Below, piece by piece: positions 1 to 12,200 of a DNA stretch of 64,000 bases. Each line of letters opens with the position of its first letter. Within the stretch, counting starts at the first letter, position 1. The stretch is from Trichobilharzia regenti (lineage: Eukaryota; Platyhelminthes; Trematoda; Strigeidida; Schistosomatidae), in the NCBI GenBank assembly GCA_944472135.2, contig OX235262.1:165477509-165541508 (forward strand). Reading direction: 5' to 3'. The notes under the pieces were generated by a model that was not told the DNA's origin, did no database searches, and saw only the letters and a list, made by a program, of their open reading frames with translations. The position numbers and the translations under genes are program-made.

Positions 1-203
1 GCTTAAACCACACGTCAGTGGCGACAGTGATTTAAGCTTTTCACTTTGCAATAGCTAAGTTTTCATGAGTAAATCAATCATTACTTGTTTATAGATTTCT
101 TATAGCTAGTTTATTCAATCTGAAGGGTAATTTTTTCGTCAACAGGCTGATCATGTTATCCTCCAATTTAAATATGAATAGAATATTTTTGTTTCTGTTA
201 CAG

Positions 204-289
204 ATGACTGGATTTCATTTGGATGGACACAAATACAATGTTTCACTGAAAAAGAAAACTCCAAATCTGCCACAGAGACTGATACAAAG
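204..289 (+). CDS. Gene 1 exon 1 (of those visible)
   Basis: Acceptor ttacag before 204 and donor gtaaga at 290. The first two bases complete a codon from an exon outside the window; the rest reads DWISFGWTQIQCF and on to ETDTK, ending in phase 0. Confidence 0.75.
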
Positions 290-3200
290 GTAAGATGGAA
301 TTCTTCACTGAACATCTTGGTAGTTCTACTTTCAGACACAAGGATAACTAGTCGGTCACTATCGTCGGTGGCACAGTGTTTACGACTCTCGCTGACCATG
401 CCCATGGTCCGGGGTTCGAACCCTCGCCGACGCACACCTGATATCTATGGTTGGCCTGCGAATTTCGGGCTACCGATATCCACGCTGAAAATTCCGTACT
501 TGTACCAAAAATACGGTGTGGAATCAAGCTGTAATCAAAAATATAAAAAAATATAAATGCTTAAGATTATGATCTTTAGGCAATCGAATCGGTTATCAAA
601 ATACCAACCATTGTATACTGAACTTTGAAACTGGAAGATTCAGGGATAAAAATGTCAGGCGCTCAATTAATATTCTTCTTAAAGTAAAAGATCCCAAAAG
701 CCAATATTTCAAATAGATTCGAAGTAGACACTTCAGGTTGATGTAGATCAAATAATTGAAACATGAAATTCTATTTCCGGTAGAATAACAGTTTGCTGCA
801 GTTGATGTGTTTGTATATGGCTTCTGTATGTATCAGGCATGGACACGTTATGACTCAAGTTTCCTTTTTTTTATTATTCAGGTGTTCACTTTTTGACTCA
901 AGTGAAGTAAGACGATAGTTGATCACGGATGACATGAAATGGCGGTTGAGCAACATGTATAAGAAATGGAAGAAGTTAGAATTAATGGGCCATTAGATCC
1001 GGTCTCAGTGACTGAATGGTCTAAGAGCTCGCCCTGCAAGTTGACGGTCTTGGTTTCAAACCTCGGTGGGTGCGAACTGATGAAGAGCTCCAGGCTAAGA
1101 CGAGGCAACGGTCTATTAGTTCCTCGTTTACCAGTTGTTATCCAAGTGATGTCAGCACGTGATAAAACTTCTAACAAAGGTATACCATGTAATTAGATGA
1201 GATCATGTTCAATAGTATTGTGCGTCCGTGGCACAGCGGTTAGGACGCACGCCCACCATGCACTTGGTCCGGGATTCGATCCCCGGCCGACGAAATCCTT
1301 TACCTCGCTAAGCCAGAAATAATTCTGGTAAAGAGGAAAGATTGGGCATGAAGCTACCAACCCCATCCTGTAAAAAATAAACACTGCTACAAAAACTTCA
1401 AGATACAAGCTTGGAGCCCTATGTTCCACTGGGAACGTGAAGGAAAAAAATGTTCGATAGTATTAGACTTTCAGTGCAGCATATAGTATGCGAATGTCGT
1501 CTTTTTGTATGATGCGTCTTTGATCATTAAAACGATCATTTTTGAAAGTGCGTTTTAGAAACTTGAAACCCGTTTGGAAATCTTCTGTACTCAGCATAAG
1601 AAACAATATTCGGATTTTCATCACAAATGTGAAGTCGATCAGTCGTTTCTTTTATACGGGTCAGAAACTTGGCGTGTAACGAAGAGGATTTCCAACAGGG
1701 TGCGGCAAACTTTTATCAACAGCTGCCACCTTCTGTGGCTCCATACTGAAGATCGAATGGCCAAAAATAATTAGCTACATGAAACTGTGGGAACCAACCA
1801 ACCAATAGCTGATCGCTCGCAAATATGTAGGAGCAAATGGAGATAGATAGGGCATACATTGAGGAAATTTTCAAATGAAGTAGCGCTCACTGAAGACCAT
1901 CACTCAAGTGGAATGCCAATGGGGAGCGGCGAGTGAGGCGTTGGTTGGAAAGTGACATAGAGGAGATCATGTGGCGTGGAGGAGATAAGAGATTATGGTT
2001 ACTTGTGGACTCAGCTGAAAGAGGAAAGCAGAAAATAGGAGAAAGTGGAGATGTGCTGTTGAAGCCCCGTGTTCCACACGGAACCCAATGGAATAATAAT
2101 ATTCTGTAATAGGAAGATCAGGTGTTAAATTCTGAATATACGTAAAATACAGATTTTGCAACACACGCATCTAATATAGAATGTAGTCAGAGACAGAAAA
2201 GAGTATGATTCCAACCAGTGAACTAAAGATTAATCTTAAAATATTTTTTGTAAATCATTAGTTATTTTTAAATTATTTTACCAAAATGTTTTTATTACAA
2301 TATTTTTTATCTAGATTTATCCTTATAACTTATGGGCAAGAGAAGTAATAAATCCAGTGGAACAAGGTTTATGCCCAGAACCATTACCTGATCCTACATG
2401 GACACTCACCTACCTTCTGATACCTTTTAATCACTTATTTTACTACTTTTTTCCAACTTCTCTACCGCAGACTGATAAACATGAGTGTAAGTAGAACCAA
2501 AAATTGAATTGCTGTCGTTTATTACTTGTAAAATTTGAAATATCGGAATGATTCATTAACAGTTTTCATGAACATCATAAATATTCTCGGAAGTAAATAA
2601 TTTGACTGAGCTACCAAACTATTTTTGAAGTTTACCGTCATTAAAGTGAAGTGCACTGATTGCATAAGCCAGTCGTTCGTTGTGACAGTCTAGTGTTTAT
2701 CGCTTAAAAGGAACCAGTCTAAGTATTTCAAATGTTTATCTCATGCTTTTCATTCGATTAGACTTTTGGAGAAATTATTTGAAGTAAGTAAAAGCGGAAA
2801 ATGAAGTGTAAATGACTGTGGGCGTGTCATCCGATCGCCTTTTTTTCTTAACGATTATTATTATTATTACATCCTTTAATTCCTACAGGAACATAGGGCT
2901 TCAGCTGCGCATCTCCATGGCGTTTGGTTTTCTGCCAACTTTTTCACCCCGCTCCAAGTCTGCCCACATGCTTTCATCTCCTATTCACATGACCTCCTCC
3001 AAGTCACCCTCACACTGACGACCAACTCGCCGCTTCCCTTTCGGGTTCCACTTGAGCGATGGCTTGTCTAGTGATGTCACTTGATGGTTGGTTTTATCAG
3101 AGTATGGCCAATCCATCTCCATTTCTTCCTGACTATTTGTTTCACAATCGGCTCCTGGTTGGTTAGCTCACTGCTAGATCTTTTCTGGCCATTTGATCTT

Positions 3201-6200
3201 GAGTATTGAGCGAAGACAACTATTGGTGAATGTCTGTAGTTTGTTTGAGATGCTATTTATGACGCGCCGAGTCTCTGATGCGTATAGTAGCACTGACTGA
3301 CTTCACATCGGATTTGAAAATCCGGATCTTATATTTGATTCTGAGTGCTGTAGACCTCCACACAGACTTGATGAGAGTAATGAAAGCTTGTCTTGCTTTT
3401 CCGATTCTGTCTTTGATATCCTCGTCAGTTGTGTCTGTCTGTAGTTGAAACGCTGCTTCCCAGATGGGTAGGTGAAGGAGGTTGTTTCTTTCAGGTTCCT
3501 CCCATTTATGCTGGCTAATTGTTGTCTGTTGTTGTTGGTATTGCTGTTGCTGCTGACCAGGAATCTTCATCACCTCTGTTTTATCTATGTCCACCTGAAG
3601 TCCCTCCTATCTTTGATGCTTCTTCTGCCAGCCTATTGCTTTTCACTTGCATATCTTCCAGTTTGTGTGAAATCAGACATATATCATCGGCGAAGTCTAT
3701 ACCCTCCAAGTTGTTTTTTGTGTGAGTCCATTTTATGCCTGTTCCCTCATTGCCCGTTTTCTGTCGCATTATCTAATCTACTGCAATCAGGAAGATAATT
3801 GGCGATAGTAGACAGCCTTGCCTCACTCCCGTCCTCACTTCGACGGCTTCCATAAGTTTCCCGTTGTGGATTACTGGGCAAGCAGCATTGTCGTATAACT
3901 GTTGGATGAGATGTATAATTGTCGATGGGACCCCACTGTAGTAGCGAAATAGTTGTCAAATCACCTCTCGATCGACGCTGTCTGGTGAAGGCCTTTTCAA
4001 AATCGATGAAGTTGAGTGAGGTGGAGAGGTGACTGCCATTCCAAGCTTTGTTCAACGATGATCCGTAGAGTGGCGATTTGATCAATTCATGACTTGTTTT
4101 TCCTCATACCAGCTTGTTCCGGTAGACGTTTTTCATCCAGGTTGGTTTGTTTGATTCTCTCCAGGTTTTATAAGAAGCCAATTACTTCATTACATTGCTG
4201 CATGCTAACAAAATAATATTTGGCTTAATAAAATGGTACCGTAGCAGAGAAGATTTGTAGCCCAGGAGGATTTTGTTCCGATGCGTCAGACACATCGAAA
4301 ATATGAGGCTGAACAGTACTAGATGTAAAGACAAAACCGACTTGTTTTGGTACGAAAGTAGAGAACCCATCTCTGAGTCCCACTGTATAACTAACTTTCC
4401 TTGAGAGACGTATAGTCAAAAAACTATTCAAACTCAGCATAAAGAAGACTGTCCTTGGTTAGATCCTTTTGTCTATGCAACAATAAAAACACGAAAATCT
4501 TGAAATTACCTCAACAGTGCTGTTAGGCAGCTGTGTAGACAAGAGAAGGCTTTAAATACAAAACACGCACTGTAGAACAAAATTAGCTGGCCTAAATTCA
4601 ACTGTACGAAGTACCTTAGAATCAACCAGGATATTCCTAACAAGATGGGATCGAAAACTATGTTCACAAGAATCATAAATCAAATAACTCTTGAAGGCAG
4701 TTCATTGTCAAAATGAATTTGATTCACTCAGACAAAATCACATAGTAAAACAACACATAATCAATACCATCACAAAACCCCAAAGAGACACGTGAAAACA
4801 CCAGAACAATGATAGACAGTGTAGGGAAAAAGGGACAATGATTACAAAGTTGGTTGCCTATAATCTCTCATCTCCTCCACGCCACACGATCTCCTCCATG
4901 TCACTGTAGGACCATCCACTCGTTGCTTCCCATTTGGATTCTACTCAAGGGCTTGGAGCACGATGTCATTCGACGGCCTCCTCAACACAGATACCCGTGA
5001 TCAAAGATAGCTAGTCTTTTCATGTCTTCTACTTTCAATTGCCATGCCTCACAGCCATAAAGGAGCACAGGGTGAAATGATGGGCAGTGCATACGCCCTT
5101 TGGTCGACATCCAGCTGGATATCACGCCTTCGCTAGAGGTGGATTAATTTAGCGTATGCTAAACAAGCCTTCTGTATCCGTGCTGAGATTTCATCAGCGA
5201 TCAACTCGCTGCCGTTGGCTGATTCAACTCCCCAAATAAGTGAAGTGGTCCACACGCTCTACCACTTTATTCCTTATCTCTAAGTTAGGCGTAAGTCAGT
5301 ATAGTCTAATCCTGTAGCATCATCTTACATTTGACAGAAGGAGCGAATTGGATGCTGAACATTCGAAGGCTGCTGCTCAAGGTGTTTAGAAGATTCTGCA
5401 CTTTGTCAGAGTCTTAGCATAGAAGGATTATATCATCTGTATGTTCTAAGTCAACGCGAGTTTTCCCCGGTAACAGTTCAGTACCTAAGTCACTGAAGTC
5501 AGTTAGGGTTAAGTCCATTAGTACATCTGTGATGAAATTAAACAGAAATAAGGACAGTGGACATCTCTTCTGACGGAAACCACTGGTTGTCACCACTTCA
5601 GATGACAATTTTCCTGTGTGTCATACATATATGGAGATATACATACATATTTCCCTGTATATATGACGTATGATCACCATCATGGTGATATTTATGTAGT
5701 TGCTGCACAGTATCTCTCTATGGACTACTTTCCAACTTAGCAGGGATAATATCCGATCAAATTGGTCAGAGCTGACCAAAACGCTAAAGGAGATAAACTT
5801 TTGTGTAGATTTACTGACATACTTCCATCAACAGCTTTTATTTTTGAAGCAGAAAATCAAAATATTTTGCGAACTTTAGAAATCCCTTTCAACAAAGCAG
5901 AAAATATGAATATGAAAATATCTTATGCAGTAGTTATTGTGTATTTCTTCAGATTTTGTGGCTGTTCGACGCTAAACTGACTTAGTCAACCGCATCACAA
6001 GTAAAATTAGAAGACGCCCTAGTTATTCCATAAAAAATTCACATTATGGATAAAAACACTGATTAGTGAATAAATGTCAAAATTTTCGGTTAATTGTTGA
6101 AGAATATTATCAGACAATTGATTCCCTCTAGTTTTAGATACAATTACTGAAAGCATTGACTTCCACGGTGTACAAAACAAACCTGTTTAGGGGTAATCCT

Positions 6201-9200
6201 ATATTTCAATGTAAATATGTGTTTGTCTTATTACTATTATTATAATGCTTTGAAGGCGTAAACAATTGAATCTCTATGATTTAACTTTCCAGCACCCCAA
6301 CTTTTACAAGGATCTCGAATCTCTCTACGTATTTATAATCCAAAGATTGAGACAGTACCAAAAGCTGTTGATAAACCTTTAATCTACATAACTAGACGAA
6401 TTCAAGTCAAAGAAGCGGTTCATGAAACTTTGGCTGATATGATAGATGGGGAATATCTTGAAGACGAAGAAAATGAAGAACAAGACGTCAGGTAAATCTA
6501 AGGTCTTATTTATCTAATAAGTTTTAAGTGGAAAATTAGCAATTAGAAAAGACTATGAATTCAGTGAACAAAGTTCTGTATATTTAAAAATACTTAAAGT
6601 TGAAAAAACCGTCATCTGATGTGCTTATTATGGAAGAAGGTTTCTGAAAACATGCATGTGTCTTCAAATAAAGCGAGAACATCAGAGGTTTGTGCAGAAT
6701 AATATTTCTTCGGCTTCTCATCAGCTGCTTGCAGCCTAGGCAAATTATGAGGTTTATGTACAGGAAATTTTTAACATACTTGCGAATTTTACATTATGTC
6801 AGTTGACAGAAAGTTCCACAATTAGTAAACAGTGCTCAGAGAAATGTGTTTATATAGTTCTACCCCAGCAGTTAGAGTTTAAACAAAATAAATGTAGGCA
6901 CACAATGGTAAAGGAGTTACGTAATAAAGATGAGAGATGCGAAAGAATGAAGAGTGACTACTAAATTAGGTAACAATGTACTTTAATGTATCTTTAATGC
7001 ATCAAGTGAAAACATCTGAGTATCATTTGAACGAAATGAACGAACTTTATGGATGGTATCAAGAGTAAACTCCGCATGACGAAACAAGCTAGAGGGCTGT
7101 TGAAATCTCCCTTGTGTATCCTGTAAACGTTCCAGAATAAATTATTTTAAATATCACTGAAGACAAATAAGGAAATACTCATTCAGTATTCAGGGAGAGA
7201 CTAAATAAAGGAAACAATGACAACCGATCAGTTATTTTCCAAAAAAACTTTTCTTCAGCGAGCTTTTATTGCTCTCAAGTCTGTGTGGAGGTCAACAGCA
7301 CTCAGCCTGAAAATGAAAATGTTAAACAAATAGGCAGGAAGAAATGGAGATGGATTGGCCATACTCTGATAAAACCAACCATCAAGTGACATCACTAGAC
7401 AAGCCATCGCTCGAATGGAACCCGAAAAAGAAGCGGCGAGTTGGTCGTCAGTGTGAGGGTGACTTGGAGGAGGTCATTTGAATAGGATATGAAAGCATGT
7501 GGGCAGACTTGGAACCAGGTGAAAACTCTAGCAGAGAACCGAACGCAATGGAGACGTGTGGCTGAAGCCCTATGTTCCTGTAGGAATTAGGGGGGGGGAA
7601 GTAATAAATGTCTTTTAGTAGTAGTAATTAGCGATTGTGTATCACTGATTGAATTATATAGTTTATTGTTTTACCATGAACTTTTCACAATCACGATCGA
7701 CAATGTCTTTCTCACTTTCATTCTGAATTAGTAACTACTTTTATTTCAGAGACTGACAGTTGTCTACGTTAATTTCTATCCCCTCAAGCAGTCACTCTCT
7801 GTCAGTCTTATCCGTCTTTTTTTCTATTTTCTTATTATTCCCTTGGGTTCCGAGTGCAGTATAGGGCTTTAGAAGCACACCCACAATTTGCCCTGTTCTC
7901 TGCGGCCCTCTTGAGCTGACCCCATGGTTGCTTACAGGCTCTCACATCCTCTACCTGGACACACACTTGACTTGCTGTCTCCCAGTTGGTTTCCACTTGA
8001 GCTATGACCTGCCCGGCGATATCATTCGACAGTCTCCTCAAAGTTTGTCTGATTCATTTCTGTTTTCTTTGTTATGTTTCCTCGGCAGTAGGTTGTTAAC
8101 TGGTTCATCTTCAGAGCTGCTTGTTGCTAATCCTTTCTCGCTGGCCATCTGATATTCAGTATGCAGCTAGTGAAGGCAGCTGTTGATACTAGTTTGCACT
8201 AGCTGATTAGAAGTGCTGTTGGTAACCCTAAGACCAAGTCTCTGACCCAAATAGAAGAACTAACTGACTTAGCATTAGTCTTAAGAATCCAAATTACATT
8301 TTTTATGCTGAGCTGAGAAAACTTCCGAACTGATTTCATTGGGATATCTCTATTGCTTTTTTATGATTCTTGTTTTAACATCCTCATCCGCACAGACCGC
8401 CTATACTTGAAAGGATGTTACCTAGATGAATGGAGGTGGTGACTTCTTTCAAATTTTCCACATCAACCATGATTACGGCTTATTGCTGCTGTTTTTGTTC
8501 GGTTGTCTTAATCACCTCCATCTTCCCTAAGTTCGCGTGAATTCTTGTCTTTGCTGCATGCCTCTTCTTCTTCCAATTTGCTGGTTCTTGCCTGTATGTC
8601 TTCGAATTTTCGTGGCACTAGGCATACATCATCGGCAAGATCCACATCTTCTACAGTGCTCTTATTAGTCTAATATATTCTTGGCCTCTTGCTCCTCCAC
8701 ACACGGTCTCCTGCATGATCCAGTCCACCACTATCATCAATATCATCAGTGATGGTAGTCAGCCTTGTCTTGCTCCTGACTTCACTTTAAAGGTTTCTCT
8801 GAGTTTTCCGTTGTGGATCACCTAACTTGTGGTATTGTCATATAGCCAGTTGTTGAATGAGGTTGATAAAGATTTTCTCAGTGTGCTCTATAGTATTGAA
8901 GCAGTTTCCAAATTACTTCGCGGTCAACATCGTCGATGAAGTTGAGATTTGGCTGTCATTATATGCTCTATTCGTTGATGATGCGTAGAGTTGCTACTTG
9001 ATTCACAGATGATTTGACTATCCTGATACCAGCTTGTTGCAAGTGGAATCCTGGATCGAGTGCGGTTTTATTCCCTCCAGGATGGCGTAACTTAGTATTA
9101 TACTTGGCATGGACAAGAGTATGATTCCGCATCAGTTCTAACAGAAACCTAAGTCGCCCTTCTTTAGTAATTTGACAAGATAGCTCTTATTCCGGTCACT

Positions 9201-12200
9201 AGGTACCTTCCCTTCCTTCCAGCGGTTCGGCAGTAGTGGCTTGGGAAAATGAGCAGTAGTTTCTGGACCCGTTTTTAGTGTTTCATGGGAAACCCCGTCT
9301 GTCTTCTGTCCTTTAATTAACTGACTCATATTATAAATTTAACTTGCAGAAATCATTAAAGACGTCTGGCAGTTCAAACTTAAACAGTACATTTACACAA
9401 ACCGATTTGGCAATAAAAAGGCGGTATTCTTAATAATTAATTATATAATAATAAACATTCCGCTTCGATTCAACCTGAAGATATTCAAACTTAATGTATT
9501 CGGGATACGCCACTACAAATGTTCCTGAAAAGAAGTACATTAGTTATTACAGAAGCCACTTACATAAAGTCGTCTGGCAGGGAAAATGCATTTGACAGTA
9601 ATGCTGACGTCAGATCATTTATTTGTTTGGTACATTCTATTAAGACTTGCTTAGGATAGTTTTTAAGTCCACATTATTTATATCCTTCATCACAGTATGA
9701 TTTGTGCTATTGTAAAGAATTATAAGTAGTATATAGATGGAGATATAAATATGTATATCAGAGTCAAGAATATCAAATGGCGGAGAGAGGGATTTAATGA
9801 AGGATGCTTGAGAAACAATATGGAAAACGACAGGCAGACAAAAAAGAACACTACAGATGAAAAAGCAGAACAATACCAAATATACATGCAAACTGTGATT
9901 CTGCTTTAAGGCAGACGTCTTTTGCCCATATCTGTGTATCAAATTGCCAATAATCCCGTTACCGTTTCTCTTATCTTCTACCGTAATAACGGTTTTCTTT
10001 TTCATACATCTCTGTAATACTCATGTTTCCTTTTATGTATCGTATATAAATATGTTGAAAGCTCTTCAATAAATGAACATCATTTGATAGTCTGGTAGAT
10101 TTGATCTGGAAATATCAGTCTGTCTATATCTTAGTTGGGTCGTCTTCATTTATTCTACCTTTGTTTATCCGAACAAGGCTATCTGCTTGGGATTATTCAA
10201 ACATTATTACTCACTCGTAGCTTTACTTTAATTGTGATTAATATTTTTTTTCCTAGGGTTATTGAAGAGGTAAGTCCACCAGCTACTCCACTTGATGATC
10301 CATGGGTCGCCTTCAAAAAACCTGCACCCTATGAGAGACAAATGAAGCCTTCATCAACATCTGAGACTTTTTGTATCTACATAGATCAACTACGCTTCAT
10401 GCCAGATGATTCTACTATTTTTAAGGTAAATTAAGTTTTACAAATTTTATGAGTCTCAAGAATGAAATGTATTTAATTTATCCACAGTATTACTACGCAG
10501 GGTACACGCTTCCCTAGTAATAAGAGTATAGGACAGTTTACAAATGATTAACAGATAATGAGTTTGATAAGTATTTCACTTCTTGTGTGACTTTCGGCTT
10601 ATTTGTTCTCCGTATATATTGTAGGCTTTGTCTCTTTGATTAGCTTGAACTTTACTCATAAGAAGCGGCTAAATGTACTAATCAATATTTTGAGCTACTG
10701 TCTGCAGAATTCATCTTGTGCATTGGACGAAGTTTGACGTCACTGTAAAATCCCATCGTTTTTCTTTTTAACCTTTTTCTGAGACCAGACCATCAGATTT
10801 GTTTATTTTTGGCTTCAATTCCTGAGGTTATAAAATCCATACATACCACATATATTTCTTCTAATGAATGATAGTTGTACTAGTTCAATTTATTGTCATC
10901 CTTGTTATCGCCACCAGTCGGCCGTTCGTATACTAACAGTAACAGGCCAGTCTCTGTCTTTTGATATTTAAGAGGCTCATTGAAGAAGAAGTTTATACGG
11001 ACGAATAACCGTATCTAGCACTCAAGTTGAGTTGTCTAATGCGTTTAATATTATTATACTCACATGTAAGTCAACTCGGTCATATCAGCCGTCGACGACA
11101 TTGGATCGGTTGGCGGCATATTCATATCAGCTATGTAACCCTGTAAGTTTAAGTTACTTACTTTTTATTTAGGTATTTTATACTGTTTCCGCACAGCTCT
11201 CAAACATATTGCTTTAAAAAAAGTACACATTGAAGAAGATTTTTAGTTACCTGTAGTGACGTTTATTCCTTCAACAATTCAAATTTCCTAGTTTATTTGA
11301 CTTTATGAGTTTCCGCCTTAACATTTTATGATAAAACGTCTTTGATTGAACGCGTCTAGTAACTTGTGTTAGTACAGACTGAATTCTATCAATCAAGCTA
11401 GTAAGGTGACCACCATGATGGCTAGGTTGCCATTACAGTGCAGCCTGAATTCTTGTTATTGGATGGTTGGAGGCAATCTGCTAGACATGGGTTTCCTGCA
11501 TGTTAGCACTTGTCAACAAGAAGTATCTCCATTCTTGAAGGAACTCATGTCCCTTCTGAGATCCTGAACTGTTTCAATTAGTGCAGCAGTCACAAGTGTT
11601 ACCACTGAGCTATTTAGGGTCGCGATTGACCCCCGACTATGCGATAACAAGAATTCAGGATGCCAATGGATGGTGAACCAACTAGCATGGTGGCCGCCAC
11701 ATTGAAAACTTGACGGATGGAATTCAATCTGCACCAACAAAAAGACTAGATGCACTAGTTACTAACTAATTTCCAGTGAAAGTATCAGTACTACAGTAGG
11801 TCATTGGCTAAGCTAAACAACTTATTGGTAACTCCTCTGACGGCACCACTTGGTGATACAGTTTCGAATCTCAAAAGAGACATGAGTTCTTTCGAGGTTG
11901 CAGATACGCCTTGTTGACTGGTGAGTGACAACTGCCACGAAACCTAGATCCAAAGATTCCTGCCGATTGCCTCCAACCATCCATTATTATGAAATCAATG
12001 TGCACCGTGAGGATGAGCTATGTAGAACGGTGGTCACATTGCGAATCTGACTGATAGAATTCAGTCTGCACCAAAGAAAGGACTAGACACATCACACTAT
12101 TTACTAGTGTCCAATCAAGTTATTATTCCGCGTTTATTGATGCGTAAAGCTTACTAGTTTTAACACTATTTGCCCGAGGAACCACCTACCGGAAATCAGA

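Noticed and set aside
1220..1295. tRNA genes at SINE and FB heads (also 345, 22732, 36866, 46090, 19520)
   Set aside because: A and B boxes are present but acceptor and anticodon stems do not pair, and each is followed by a repeat body.
5762..5980. 72-residue plus-strand open frame as an extra exon of gene 1
   Set aside because: No acceptor/donor pair gives a length compatible with the phases of exons 2 and 3, and the peptide resembles nothing known.
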